DNA of 64,000 bases from Variovorax sp. OV329 (GCF_900114785.1 NZ_FOUG01000022.1:24007-88006); one strand, 5' to 3'; shown: positions 16,414 to 25,301, counted from the stretch's first letter. The notes: generated by a model not told the origin, from the letters alone. A program made the numbers and translations.

Positions 16414-17280
16414 TCAGATCATCGCCAGCGGATGCTTGCGCCGCGGCGGCGGATGCAGGCGGTCGATCTCGGCCAGCACATCGGCACCCAGAACGAGCTG
16501 CGATGCCGCCAGGTTCTGTTCGAGATGCGCCTTGCGCACCGTCTTCGGAATGGCCACCACGCCGGGGCGCGACAGCACCCAGGCCAACGCCAGCTGCGCG
16601 GCGCTCACACCCAGGCCCCTGGCGATCTTCGCCAGGCCGGCATCGCGCATCACGGCGCCCTGGTCCACCGGGCTGTAGGCCATGAGCGGCATCGACCTTG
16701 CCTGCAGCCAGGGCAGCAGGCTGTACTCGGGGCCGCGCTCGCTCACCGAGAAGTAGACCTGGTTGGCCGCGCAGTCCAGCTGGCCCTCGCCACCGCAGGC
16801 GGCCGCCAGCTCCTCCATGTCCTCGGTGTCCAGGTTGCTCACGCCCCAGTGGCGGATGCGCCCGGCCGCCACCAGCGCACGCATGCCGTCCACGGTTTCC
16901 TCGAGCGGAAACTCGCCGCGCCAGTGCAGCAGGTACAGGTCCAGGTAGTCCAGCCCCAGGCGCTCCAGGCTGCAGGCGCAGGCAGCGGGCAGGCCCTCGC
17001 GGCCGGCATTGTGCGGATAGGCCTTGCTGACGATGAAGAGGTCCTCGCGCTCGACGTCGCCGGCGCGCACGGCCTGCGCAATCGCCTCGCCCACCAGTTC
17101 CTCGGCAGCGCCTTCGCCGTACATCTCGGCTGTGTCGATGAGGCGGTAGCCCATGCCGATGCCGGCCCGCAGCGCGGCCAGTTCGGCCGGGCGCTGGCCG
17201 CGATCCTCGCCCATGCGCCAGGTGCCCATGCCGAGCACCGGAATGCGGGCTGCGCTGCCGCGCAATTCAAGCGTGTTCAT
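16414..17280 (-). CDS. Aldo/keto reductase (short type)
   Basis: A 288-residue NADP(H)-dependent reductase close to the 2,5-diketo-gluconate/YeaE group. Catalytic residues are D49 and Y54 (LIDTAEMYGEG), K85 (SKAYP) and H118 (LLHW). A cofactor loop IPKTVRKAHLEQN is seen near the C-terminus. I start it at ATG 17280; a TTG nine bases upstream is in frame but adds only three residues. It stands alone between the DUF2127 gene and the divergent aldolase operon. Confidence 0.9.
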   Translation of the reverse strand: MNTLELRGSAARIPVLGMGTWRMGEDRGQRPAELAALRAGIGMGYRLIDTAEMYGEGAAEELVGEAIAQAVRAGDVEREDLFIVSKAYPHNAGREGLPAACACSLERLGLDYLDLYLLHWRGEFPLEETVDGMRALVAAGRIRHWGVSNLDTEDMEELAAACGGEGQLDCAANQVYFSVSERGPEYSLLPWLQARSMPLMAYSPVDQGAVMRDAGLAKIARGLGVSAAQLALAWVLSRPGVVAIPKTVRKAHLEQNLAASQLVLGADVLAEIDRLHPPPRRKHPLAMI

Positions 17281-17376
17281 GCGCGGCAATGCTAGACGAG
17301 CCGGCGTGTTCGCGCACGGGCTTCCTCAGGGCTTGCCCCAACTCGGTCAAGCCAATAACTCCGATAATATGACTTT

Positions 17377-17390
17377 TCGTTCACAAACGA
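17377..17390. promoter_or_regulatory. Inverted repeat TCGTT-CACA-AACGA upstream of the aldolase operon
   Basis: Perfect 5-bp arms around CACA, located 7 bases before ATG 17398 and just after a -10-like GATAAT at 17363. Position fits a repressor site for the GntR protein encoded as the second gene of this operon. No clear Shine-Dalgarno is seen in this leader. Confidence 0.4.
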
Positions 17391-17397
17391 GCCCATC

Positions 17398-18315
17398 ATG
17401 TCCAAGTTCAAGCCCGAGAGCTTCCACGGCATCCACGCCATCGCCTACGCCCTCTTCGACGCGCATGAGAAGCTGGACCGTGAAGCCATGCGCCAGCAGG
17501 TGCAGCGCAGCCTGGCCTGCGGCGTGCACGGCATGGCAGCGCTGGGGCTGGCCACCGAGGTCTCCAAGCTCAGCGAGGCCGAGCGCCGCACGGTGATGGA
17601 CTGGGTGGCCGAGGACACGGCGGGCCAGGTGCCCTTGGCCCTGACCATCTTCGGCTCCTCGGTGGCCGAGCAGGTGGCGCAGGTGCGGCATGCCGAATCG
17701 GTGGGCGCCGACTGGGTGATCCTGCAGCCGCCGGCGGCCGGCAGCTTCGGCGCCGCGGAGTACATCCGCTTCTTCGGCCGCGTGGCCGAGTCCACAGACC
17801 TGCCGGTGGCGATCCAGAATGCGCCCGCCTTCTTCGGCAGGGGGCTGAGTGCAGACGAGATCCGCGAGCTGGTCACGCGCTATCCCAACATCCAACTGCT
17901 TAAGGGCGAAGGGCCGGTGGTGGACATCGCGGGCCTCATCGAGCGCACCGAGGGCCGCGTGCCGGTGTTCAACGGCCGCGGCGGGCTGGAGCTGGTGGAC
18001 AACCTGCGCGCGGGCTGCCGCGGCATGATCCTCGCGCCCGACTGCATCGACTACGCGGTGCGCGCCTACGAAGCCTTCCGCAGTGGAGACGAGGACACCG
18101 CCGAGCGCGAATACCAGGCCATGCTGCCGGCGGTGGTCTTCGTCATGCAGGGCATCGAGAATCTGCTGTGCTACGGCAAGCGCCTGTTCGCCGAGCGCGC
18201 GGGCCTGCAGGTGCACGACCGCGCGCCGGCCATGCGTCCCAACGATGCGGGCCTGGCGATGGTGCGGCGCTTCGCGCAGGCACTCGGTCCGCTGCCGGTG
18301 GCGTCCCCCCGATGA
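17398..18315 (+). CDS. DapA/NAL-family aldolase or dehydratase
   Basis: A 305-residue TIM-barrel enzyme of the dihydrodipicolinate-synthase family. The Schiff-base lysine is K169 (IQLLKGEG). The family's catalytic Tyr (YNxP motif) is replaced: the sequence reads VAIQNAP, putting Q140 in that place, and the usual GTTGE loop reads GLATE. It is thus not a true DapA; a 2-keto-3-deoxy sugar-acid aldolase or related lyase is likelier. The gene overlaps a GntR gene (ATGA) and is followed by a Bug binding protein, which fits a small sugar-acid or organic-acid catabolic operon. Confidence 0.85.
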   Translation: MSKFKPESFHGIHAIAYALFDAHEKLDREAMRQQVQRSLACGVHGMAALGLATEVSKLSEAERRTVMDWVAEDTAGQVPLALTIFGSSVAEQVAQVRHAESVGADWVILQPPAAGSFGAAEYIRFFGRVAESTDLPVAIQNAPAFFGRGLSADEIRELVTRYPNIQLLKGEGPVVDIAGLIERTEGRVPVFNGRGGLELVDNLRAGCRGMILAPDCIDYAVRAYEAFRSGDEDTAEREYQAMLPAVVFVMQGIENLLCYGKRLFAERAGLQVHDRAPAMRPNDAGLAMVRRFAQALGPLPVASPR

Positions 18316-19016
18316 GCAGGCCCTACGACCACGGCGGCGAGCGCGGGCTGCCCGCGCAGATTGCCGGGCGCATCGGCCGGCGCATCATCCAGGGCGAACT
18401 CAAGCCCGGCGACACCCTGCCCAAGGAGACCGACCTGCTGGCCGAGCTGCAGGTCAGCCGCAGCACGCTGCGCGAGGCCTTCACCCTGCTGTCGAGCAAC
18501 GGCTTCATCGAGGCGAAGCAACGCATCGGCACCCGCGTGCGGCCGCCCGAGCGCTGGAACACGCTGGACCCGATGGTGATCGCCTGGCAGAGCGAGTCGG
18601 GCGACCCGGCGGCGCTGGCGCAGGAGCTCTTCGAGATCCGCTTCGCCATCGAGCCGCTGGCCGCGCGCCTGGCCGCGCAGCGCGCCCGGCCCGAGGACAT
18701 CGCGCGCATCCGCACCGCGCTGCACACCATGGGCGAGGGCCACCAGAACCCGCAGCGCGCGATGCAGGCCGACATCGATTTCCACATGCAGGTGATCGCC
18801 GCCGCGCACAACCGCTTCCTGATGCCGGTGGGCTCGGTGATCCGCGCCGCGCTGGAGATCAGCGTGCCGCGCACCTTCGAGAAGTTCGGCGGCATGGACC
18901 GGTCGATGGCCATGCACGCCGACATCGCCCGCGCCATCGAGCAGAGCAAGCCCGAGGCCGCGGCGCGCGCCGCCACGCGGCTGCTGGAAGACACCTACCA
19001 GCGGAATTTCACCTAG
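18312..19016 (+). CDS. GntR-family regulator, FadR/FCD type
   Basis: A 234-residue regulator with the winged helix at about residues 12-80 (LPKETDLLAELQVSRSTLRE) and an FCD domain after it. DIDFHMQVIAAAHN gives D and H of the likely metal site, and MHADIARAIE gives a further His. ATG 18312 overlaps the aldolase stop, so it is translated with the enzyme it probably controls. The inverted repeat at 17377 is a candidate target. Its FCD domain resembles regulators of sugar-acid genes more than the two ureide regulators in this window. Confidence 0.87.
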   Translation: MSRPYDHGGERGLPAQIAGRIGRRIIQGELKPGDTLPKETDLLAELQVSRSTLREAFTLLSSNGFIEAKQRIGTRVRPPERWNTLDPMVIAWQSESGDPAALAQELFEIRFAIEPLAARLAAQRARPEDIARIRTALHTMGEGHQNPQRAMQADIDFHMQVIAAAHNRFLMPVGSVIRAALEISVPRTFEKFGGMDRSMAMHADIARAIEQSKPEAAARAATRLLEDTYQRNFT

Positions 19017-19049
19017 AGCCAACCCGCACACATAACAGGAGACAAGCGC

Positions 19050-20033
19050 ATGAAGCAACGACACACCGGCACCTGGAACCGCCGCCGCATCCTCCAGTCC
19101 ATGGGCGCCGCCGCGCTGCCATGGTCGATGCCGGCCTTCGCCGACGAGTACCCGAGCCGCCCCGTCGAACTGGTGGTGCCGGCCTCGGCCGGCGGCGGCA
19201 CCGACGCGCTCACGCGCCTGTATGCCGAGGTGGCCAAGAAGTACATGCCGCAGCAGCCCTTCGTGGTGAACAACAAGCCCGGCGCCAGCGGCGTGATCGG
19301 CATGAGCGACGTGCTCGCGAGCCGCCCCGACGGCTACAGGCTGTGCATGGTGATCGCCGAAGTCACCACCCTGCCCAACCTCGGCCTGGCCAAGTTCGAC
19401 TACACGAAGTTCGAGCCCATCGCGCGGCTCAACGCCGACCCGGCCGCCATCACGGTGCGCGCCGACGCGCCCTGGAACACGCTGGAAGAATTCCTCGCAG
19501 CCGCGAAGAAGCAGCCCGGCGAGGTCAAGCTGGGCAACGCCGGCAACGGCTCGGTCTACCACCTGTCCGCCATCGGCCTGGAGGACCGCGCCGGCGTCAA
19601 GTTCAACCACGTGCCCTACTCCGGCGCCGCGCCGGCCGTGGTGGCGCTGCTGGGCGGCCACATCGACGCGCTGGACGTGAGCCCGGCCGAGGTCGGCCAG
19701 CACGTGCTGGGCGGCAAGCTGAAGATGCTGGGCATCATGGCCGATGAGCGTATTCCCGCCTTCGGCAACGTACCCACCTTCAAGGAGCGCAAGCTCGACC
19801 TGGCGCTGGGCACCTGGCGCGGCCTGGCCGCGATCAAGGGCACGCCCAAGCCGGTGATCGACCTGCAGCGCGAGGTGGCGCGCAAGACCTCGGAAGACCC
19901 GGCCTTCAAGGAAGGGCTGGCCAAGCTCACGCTGGGGCAGGCCTACCTGGATGCGCCGCAGTTCGCGCAGGCCATGCAGCGCGACCACGAATACTTCGGC
20001 CAGCTCATCCAGAAGAACGGCATCAAGGTCTGA
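19050..20033 (+). CDS. Bug-family (TctC-like) periplasmic binding protein
   Basis: A 327-residue solute receptor of the tripartite tricarboxylate transporter family. The signal region has NRRRILQSMGAAALPW and ends at FADEYPSRP; the Arg cluster could be Tat-type. The family blocks ELVVPASAGGGTDALTR and NNKPGASGVIGM are present. AGGAG precedes ATG 19050. No TctA/TctB membrane partner is nearby, as is common for Bug proteins in Burkholderiales. Ligand is probably the acid handled by the aldolase of this operon. Confidence 0.9.
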   Translation: MKQRHTGTWNRRRILQSMGAAALPWSMPAFADEYPSRPVELVVPASAGGGTDALTRLYAEVAKKYMPQQPFVVNNKPGASGVIGMSDVLASRPDGYRLCMVIAEVTTLPNLGLAKFDYTKFEPIARLNADPAAITVRADAPWNTLEEFLAAAKKQPGEVKLGNAGNGSVYHLSAIGLEDRAGVKFNHVPYSGAAPAVVALLGGHIDALDVSPAEVGQHVLGGKLKMLGIMADERIPAFGNVPTFKERKLDLALGTWRGLAAIKGTPKPVIDLQREVARKTSEDPAFKEGLAKLTLGQAYLDAPQFAQAMQRDHEYFGQLIQKNGIKV

Positions 20034-20083
20034 CGGCCAGCGGCGGGACTTGGGGGATGGTCACGGTGAAGGCATGAAGGTCT

Positions 20084-20846
20084 TCAGCTTTCCAGCGCCG
20101 CGGCCGCCCGCGCCAGCGGCTCGGTGGAGACGCCGACCAGGCCCGAATAGGGTGTGTCGAGTTCGATGACGATGGCCACCGCGCAGGCGAAGGCCAGTGC
20201 GCAGATGTCCAGCGTGATGTTCACCGTCAGGTTGCTCACGTTGAAGATGCCCAGGCCCAGGTAGATCAGGATCACCCAGGCCACCACCACCGTGAGCAGC
20301 ACGGCGGGAATGGAGCTTTCGTTGCGCTCCACGATCAGCACCCGGTCGTGCGCGATCTCGCTGGACAGCTGCATGGCGCGCGCCTGGTACCACTTCTGGG
20401 TGTCGTCCTGAACGGGTAGCGCCAGCACGCTGTGTTGCAGCTGCGTGAGCGAATGCAGGTTGCCCATCAGCTCCGTCGGGGGATCCACCGCGCGCTTGCG
20501 GTCTTCCACGCGTGCACGCACGCTCTCGAACAGCACGCGCAGCTGTGCGCGGCATTCCTTGGCGCCGTCCCCGAAACCCACCAGCGCGCGATCCAGCAGC
20601 ACCACCGTGGAGGCGATGCGCAGCAGTTCGGTCTGGCGGTCGTCGAAGGAATGCTTGGCCGAAGTGATCATCAGCCCCAGCACCCAGCGCCAGCAGCGTG
20701 GCCAGCATGCCGATGCCCACGTGCGCCGCATGCCGGGCCTCGGAAGTGAGGTGCCCCACCGGCAGGCGGCGCGCAAGCCGGTTGCCGATCCGGAAGGCGG
20801 CAATCGACGCGGCGAACAGGAAGATCAGTGCCCAGGGGGATGTCAT
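20084..20846 (-). pseudogene. DUF4239 (bestrophin-like) membrane protein, frameshifted
   Basis: The start (MTSPWALIFLFAASIAAF, ATG 20846) and about 54 residues are in one frame and the rest, with the family block VLGLMITSAKHSFDD and two C-terminal helices, is in another. The break is at 20683-20685, where a CCC run (GGG on the coding strand) would be in frame as CC. Without the extra base the gene would encode 253 residues with four helices, as expected for DUF4239. This is a one-base insertion, either real inactivation or a sequencing error. Function of the family is unknown. Confidence 0.78.
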
Positions 20847-20985
20847 GGCGATGGCTCCCGGCGATGGCAACGGATGGCGGCCCCTCTGGAAGAGCAGCCG
20901 GATCGTAGGGGCGCATTGTGCGGGCAAGTTGAGCCCCGGTGCCATGGCTTTCCCCAGCGTCCCACACGTGTTGCCGACAGCCCGC

Positions 20986-21015
20986 TTGACATGCAGGTAT
21001 TTGCCTGCATATCAT
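20986..21015 (+). promoter_or_regulatory. ArsR-gene promoter overlapped by inverted repeat ATGCAGG-N6-CCTGCAT
   Basis: TTGACA (20986-20991) and TATCAT (21010-21015), spaced by 18 bases, form a good sigma-70 promoter. A perfect 7-bp inverted repeat at 20991-21010 fills the spacer, the classical position for ArsR-type repression. The -10 box covers the first in-frame ATG (21014), so that ATG cannot be the start. Confidence 0.72.
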
Positions 21016-21040
21016 GCCCTCAGCTCACGAAACGCAACGG

Positions 21041-21355
21041 ATGGACGCTGACAAGGTTTTCAAGGCGCTGGGCGACCCGACGCGCCGACGGCTGCTCGAC
21101 CTGCTATGCGAGAAGAACGGCCAGACGCTGGGCGAGCTCTGCGAGCACCTGGACATGACGCGGCAGTCGGCCACGCAGCACATCGGGCTTCTGGAGGCGG
21201 CCAACCTGGTCACCACCGTCTGGCGTGGCCGGGAGAAACTGCATTTCATCAACCCGGTGCCGCTGCACGAGGTCTACGAGCGGTGGGTGCGCAAGTTCGA
21301 ACGGCAGCGGCTCAGCCTGCTGCACGACCTGAAGAAAGAACTCGAAGGAGAGTGA
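21041..21355 (+). CDS. ArsR-family transcriptional regulator
   Basis: A 104-residue winged-helix regulator (DADKVFKALGDPTRRRLLDL, recognition helix in DMTRQSATQHIGLLE). No metal-binding CxC is present, so it belongs to the group coupled to SRPBCC/AHSA1 proteins. I start it at ATG 21041 because the in-frame ATG at 21014 lies inside the promoter's -10 box. It sits 3 bp before the AHSA1-domain gene and probably represses its own operon through the repeat at 20991. Confidence 0.9.
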   Translation: MDADKVFKALGDPTRRRLLDLLCEKNGQTLGELCEHLDMTRQSATQHIGLLEAANLVTTVWRGREKLHFINPVPLHEVYERWVRKFERQRLSLLHDLKKELEGE

Positions 21356-21358
21356 GAG

Positions 21359-21826
21359 ATGAACCAAGAGAAGACCAGCTTCGTCTACGTGACCTACATC
21401 CGCTCGACACCGGAGAAGGTGTTCGAAGCCATCACGAAACCAGAGATCGCGCGGCGCTACTGGGGCCACGAGAACGTCTCCGACTGGAAGCCCGGCTCGG
21501 GCTGGGAGCATGTGCGCGCCGACGCGCAGCGCACGGTCCAGTTGGTCGGCAAGGTGGTCGAGGTCGCGCCGCCGACGCGCCTGGTCATCACCTGGGCGAA
21601 TGCATCGCAGGCCGAGGATCCGGCCGGCTACAGCCGCGTGAGCTTCGACGTCGCTCCCTACGACGGCATGGTGCGGCTGACCGTCACCCACGACGAACTC
21701 GAGGCCGGCAGCGGCATGGACAAGGGCATCCAGCAAGGCTGGCCGATCGTCCTGTCCAGCCTCAAGTCACTGCTCGAAACAGGACAAGGCATCGACGTCT
21801 TCGCCAAGCCGAAGTCGGCTGCCTGA
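21359..21826 (+). CDS. SRPBCC (AHSA1-like) domain protein
   Basis: A 155-residue START-like ligand-binding fold protein (TYIRSTPEKVFEAITKPEI at the N-terminus, GWPIVLSSLKSLLETG at the C-terminal helix). Such proteins are regularly paired with ArsR regulators and may bind a hydrophobic ligand. GAAGGAGAG precedes ATG 21359. It lies between the ArsR and GFA genes in one short operon. The ligand is unknown. Confidence 0.87.
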   Translation: MNQEKTSFVYVTYIRSTPEKVFEAITKPEIARRYWGHENVSDWKPGSGWEHVRADAQRTVQLVGKVVEVAPPTRLVITWANASQAEDPAGYSRVSFDVAPYDGMVRLTVTHDELEAGSGMDKGIQQGWPIVLSSLKSLLETGQGIDVFAKPKSAA

Positions 21827-21840
21827 ACCAGGAACCGTCC

Positions 21841-22260
21841 ATGAACCAGCCCTACACCGGCGGATGCGCATGCGGCGCGATCCGCTACGCCACCCGCCAC
21901 GCGCCCCTCTTCCAGAATCACTGCCAATGCCGCGACTGCCAGCGGCGAAGCGGCACTGGACACGGATCCTGGCTGACCTTTCCCGCGCGCGCCGACATGG
22001 AGATCAGCGGCGAGGCAACGCACTGGGAAGTGGCAGGCGACAGCGGCAACGTGAAGATCCACGCTTTCTGCCCGGTGTGCGGAACGCCGGTCTTCCTGCG
22101 CTTCGCCGCGATGCCGGAAATGATCGCGGTCCCCGCTGGCAGCCTCGACGAGCCGGGCCGCTTTGCGCCGCAGGTGCTCACCTACGGTGTCCGCGGGCTG
22201 GCGTGGGATCCCATCGATCCCGCGCTGCGGGCCTTTGACCGGATGCCGCCCACCGCCTAG
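21841..22260 (+). CDS. GFA-family (CENP-V/GFA domain) zinc protein
   Basis: A 139-residue protein with the GFA zinc pattern: C9 and C11 (GGCACGAIRY), C28, C30 and C33 (HCQCRDCQ), C77 and C80 (FCPVCG). These ligate two zinc ions in relatives. Family members have been linked to glutathione-formaldehyde chemistry but most are of unknown role. It follows the AHSA1 gene by 14 bp. Confidence 0.88.
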   Translation: MNQPYTGGCACGAIRYATRHAPLFQNHCQCRDCQRRSGTGHGSWLTFPARADMEISGEATHWEVAGDSGNVKIHAFCPVCGTPVFLRFAAMPEMIAVPAGSLDEPGRFAPQVLTYGVRGLAWDPIDPALRAFDRMPPTA

Positions 22261-22287
22261 TCGCGCAGGCCGGGGAGGTTCGGCAGA

Positions 22288-22302
22288 CATACTTTCGGTA
22301 TG
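22288..22302. promoter_or_regulatory. Small inverted repeat CATAC-TTTCG-GTATG
   Basis: Perfect 5-bp arms in the 73-bp gap before the membrane-protein gene, about 30 bases upstream of its ATG. It could be an operator or a leader hairpin; nothing else marks its role. Confidence 0.25.
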
Positions 22303-22333
22303 CTTGAAATCCCGTCCTCCCAGGAGTCTCTCG

Positions 22334-24100
22334 ATGAATGTTGGCTACTCTCAGCGGCAACGCCTGGGCATCGGCATTGCGGCGCCCGGTAGCCCGTTCG
22401 CCCAGCAGTTGCTGCTCTCCTGCCTGTTCGTCGCTGCATCCTTCGCCGTGAATGGCTACCTGTTCGGCGGTGCCGATCACGCCGTCCATTTCGCTTTCAT
22501 CGAGCGTGCACTGCACCCCGACTTTCTCGTCGGCGACCCACTGGTCGATCGCGCGCAGTTCCACCCGACCCTGCTCTGGCCGGCCATTGCCGCCCTGATG
22601 CATGTGGCGCCCCTGGAATGGATCTACTTCGCGCTTCAGATCGCCTGCACGGCCCTCATGTTTTCAGGCGTCGCCGCCCTTGCGCGTGCGCTGTCCCCCC
22701 GTCAGGTCGCCGGGCTGGCCGGACTTCTCGCGGCCTGCATGGTGCTTTTCGTGCGCTTCTCGAGCGCGGGCCTGGCCAGCTTCGACGTCATGGTGCTCAA
22801 CCGCAGTCTCTCGCTCGGCCCGCTGCTTTTCGCGCTCGGGCTTGCTGCGCAAGGCCGATACCGCGCCGCGTTCCTGCTGGCCGGGCTGACGTTCAACATC
22901 CATCCCACGACGGCCGCCCATGGCGCGATCCTGGTCTGGTTCGCGGCCGCCTTCAGCCCTGCGCGTCTCGTGAATGCGTTGAGGGAGCCCTTGTGGTTCC
23001 TTGTAGGCGCGGCCCCACTCCTCGTGATGATGGCGTTTACCGGCGGTGCCAGCGGCGTTCCCCTCCATGCGCCCAAGGAGTGGCTGGACGCACAACGGCT
23101 GCTGCTCTGGTTTCACCACTTCCCGTCGCTCTGGCCCCGCAGCTACTGGATTGCCCTGCTGCCGCCCCTTCTTGCGATCGCCATCAGCCAGCGCGCGAAG
23201 CCGGACCGCGTCGTTCTTGCCTACCTGTGCGGCATCGTGGCGGCCTGCGTGGCCGGCTACGTCGGCGTGGAGGTTTTCGGCATTCCCGTCGCGCTCCAGC
23301 TTCATCTGCAAGAGACCTTGCGCTTCCTGCCCTACCTGGCTGCGGCATCACTGGCCTGCTGGGCCGCCGCCGCGTGGAACACGACAGGCAGGCTTCGCGC
23401 GATCGTGGCCGTGAGCGCGCTGGCGCTGGACCAGGTGCTGACTTATCCCGACGGCTATTCGATCGCTTCCACGGCGTCGTTCTGGATCCTGCTTGTCGTG
23501 CTCGGGCTCGAGATCCTGCGCCCTCGAGAGCGTCGTCGGGAGACCCCGCCGACGCCTCAGCCGTCGCTGCGGTGGGTCGTCGGTGGACTGCTGATGGCCT
23601 CGGTCGCGGGGCACCTGTACCGGCATGTCCCCATTTCTTCGTCGTACGAGTCCTACTACGAGAACAAGATCACCACATGGTCCCGGGCCAACCTGCCCGC
23701 GGATGCGGTGGTGGCCATCCCGCCCTATTACTACATCGGCCACGCCCCGCTGCTGAACTTCCGCTGGGCGGCCGAAAGACGGGTTCTGGGGTCCTTGAAG
23801 GACGGCGGCGAAACCACCTTCAGCCTGTCGTACTTCGAGGAGTGGCGCCACCGCATCGAAGACGCGATCGGCCATCCGCTGGACTTCAAGGTTCCCGATG
23901 ACTTTCGCAACCACAGGAACGACTGGATCGAACAGGCCGTGGCCGACTATGGGACGGCCGACGCGGCACGCTTCGGGATGCTTGCCATCCGCTACGGGGT
24001 GACGCACGCCATCACCGAGATCGGCGCAGCGGTGCAGCCGGATCTGCCGATCCTCTACCAGGATGAGCGCTACAGGATGTACAAGGTCATGGCACCCTGA
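22334..24100 (+). CDS. Polytopic membrane protein of unknown function (GT-C-like layout)
   Basis: A 588-residue protein with about ten hydrophobic helices between residues 20 and 430 and a soluble C-terminal part (about 440-588). The layout and the loop GGADHAVHFAFIERALHPDF after helix 1 recall integral-membrane glycosyltransferase-like proteins, and the C-terminal block WSRANLPADAVVAIPPYYY resembles sections seen after such membrane domains. No catalytic motif can be named with confidence. AGGAG at 22322-22326 sets ATG 22334. It stands alone, with no neighbour hinting at a polymer or sugar pathway. Confidence 0.7.
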   Translation: MNVGYSQRQRLGIGIAAPGSPFAQQLLLSCLFVAASFAVNGYLFGGADHAVHFAFIERALHPDFLVGDPLVDRAQFHPTLLWPAIAALMHVAPLEWIYFALQIACTALMFSGVAALARALSPRQVAGLAGLLAACMVLFVRFSSAGLASFDVMVLNRSLSLGPLLFALGLAAQGRYRAAFLLAGLTFNIHPTTAAHGAILVWFAAAFSPARLVNALREPLWFLVGAAPLLVMMAFTGGASGVPLHAPKEWLDAQRLLLWFHHFPSLWPRSYWIALLPPLLAIAISQRAKPDRVVLAYLCGIVAACVAGYVGVEVFGIPVALQLHLQETLRFLPYLAAASLACWAAAAWNTTGRLRAIVAVSALALDQVLTYPDGYSIASTASFWILLVVLGLEILRPRERRRETPPTPQPSLRWVVGGLLMASVAGHLYRHVPISSSYESYYENKITTWSRANLPADAVVAIPPYYYIGHAPLLNFRWAAERRVLGSLKDGGETTFSLSYFEEWRHRIEDAIGHPLDFKVPDDFRNHRNDWIEQAVADYGTADAARFGMLAIRYGVTHAITEIGAAVQPDLPILYQDERYRMYKVMAP

Positions 24101-24127
24101 AGCAGCGCCGCGGCGTATCGGGCGGGG

Positions 24128-24664
24128 TCAACCGTCCACCGGATCGACAGGCGTGTCCAGCAGCAGTTGGTAGAAGGCGGCATCGAGCCACCGTCCGAAC
24201 TTGAAGCCCACCTGCGGCAAGGTGCCCGAATGCGTGAAGCCAAGGCCCTTGTGCAGCGCAATGCTTCCTGCGTTGCTGGCATCGATGCAGCCCACGATGG
24301 CGTGCAGATTGGCAGCGCGGGCCCGCCGGATCAACTCGCCGATCAGGATCCTGCCCAGCCCCTGCCCCCGATGCTCGTGATGCACGTAGACGCTGTGCTC
24401 TACCGTGTACTTGTAGGCGGGAAAGGCTCGAAAGGTTCCGTAGCTCGCAAAGGCGATCAGCTTGCCGCTGCCGTCGACCGCGCCCACGACCGGAAAGCCG
24501 TTGGCGTTCTTCGCCGCGAACCAGCTCTTCATCGCTTCCGGCGGGCGCGGCACATAGTCGTACAGGGCCGTCGAGTTGGCGATGGCCTCGTTGAGGATCG
24601 CCAGGATGGCGCCGGCGTGCTCTTCTTCACTGCAGTCGATCAGCTGGATGGCTTCGCTGTTCAT
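24128..24664 (-). CDS. GNAT acetyltransferase, phosphinothricin-acetyltransferase-like
   Basis: A 178-residue GNAT enzyme. The acetyl-CoA loop is HRGQGLGRILIGEL (about 97-110), and HKGLGFTHSGTLPQVGFKFGRW near the C-terminus matches the PAT/MddA group that acetylates phosphinothricin, methionine sulfoximine or sulfone. It is 10 bp downstream of the HTH-cupin regulator on the same strand, so the two are likely one transcript. Substrate is inferred from subfamily only. Confidence 0.85.
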   Translation of the reverse strand: MNSEAIQLIDCSEEEHAGAILAILNEAIANSTALYDYVPRPPEAMKSWFAAKNANGFPVVGAVDGSGKLIAFASYGTFRAFPAYKYTVEHSVYVHHEHRGQGLGRILIGELIRRARAANLHAIVGCIDASNAGSIALHKGLGFTHSGTLPQVGFKFGRWLDAAFYQLLLDTPVDPVDG

Positions 24665-24674
24665 CTCGGTGTCC

Positions 24675-25289
24675 CTATCGAAAAAGATGCATGACCGCCT
24701 GGTCGCACAGAGCGACCAGGTACTTCGCGGCCTGCGTCGACGGATTGCTGTAGATCAGCGGGCGATCGAGCCTCAGCGCAAGGCAGTCGCCGGCTTTCAA
24801 TGCGAAGTGCCGCTCGCCCAGGGTGATCTCGATCTGTCCTTGAATCACCCAGACCTGCTGTTCAATCGCGGGCCTGCGATCGCTCGATTCGTAGGCCACC
24901 CGTGCCCCCGCCGGGAAATGCACCTCCACCAACTGGATGGGTGTGGGCCAGTTGGGCGGCGAGAGATTGCGCCGGAGGTAGCCCGACTCCGGATCCTTCC
25001 AGATGGGCTGGTCGGCACGATGCGACAGCGGATGCTGCTGCGCGGACTTGTCCGGCCCGAACAGCGTGGCCATGGCGACCCCGAGGCCGGCTGCGAGCTT
25101 CTCGAGGACCGCGGCGGTGGCACTGGTCTCGCCGCGCTCGATGAGCGAGATCATGGACTTGCTCACCCCGGACCTGGCGGCGAGCGAGTCCATCGTCTCG
25201 GCTCGCGCAGAGCGAAGGTCCCGCACCCGCCTGGCAATCCGGGTGTTGATGTCCTCTTCAGGGACAGCTTGCGCAGCCGGATCTTTCAT
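24675..25289 (-). CDS. XRE-type HTH regulator with C-terminal cupin domain
   Basis: A 204-residue regulator with an HTH at about residues 18-75 (LAARSGVSKSMISLIERGE) and a cupin barrel at about 115-190. Such proteins usually sense a small metabolite and control a neighbouring gene, here the GNAT acetyltransferase. The palindrome at 25302 lies 13 bases upstream of its ATG and suggests autoregulation. The acetylation target may be what the cupin senses, but that is inference. Confidence 0.88.
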   Translation of the reverse strand: MKDPAAQAVPEEDINTRIARRVRDLRSARAETMDSLAARSGVSKSMISLIERGETSATAAVLEKLAAGLGVAMATLFGPDKSAQQHPLSHRADQPIWKDPESGYLRRNLSPPNWPTPIQLVEVHFPAGARVAYESSDRRPAIEQQVWVIQGQIEITLGERHFALKAGDCLALRLDRPLIYSNPSTQAAKYLVALCDQAVMHLFR

Positions 25290-25301
25290 GATGGACTGAT
25301 T

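Noticed and set aside
17398..18315. Naming the aldolase dapA
   Set aside because: The catalytic Tyr and the GTTGE loop are both changed and no lysine-pathway genes are near.
21014..21040. ATG 21014 as the ArsR start codon
   Set aside because: It lies within the -10 box of the best promoter, so it would not be in the transcript.
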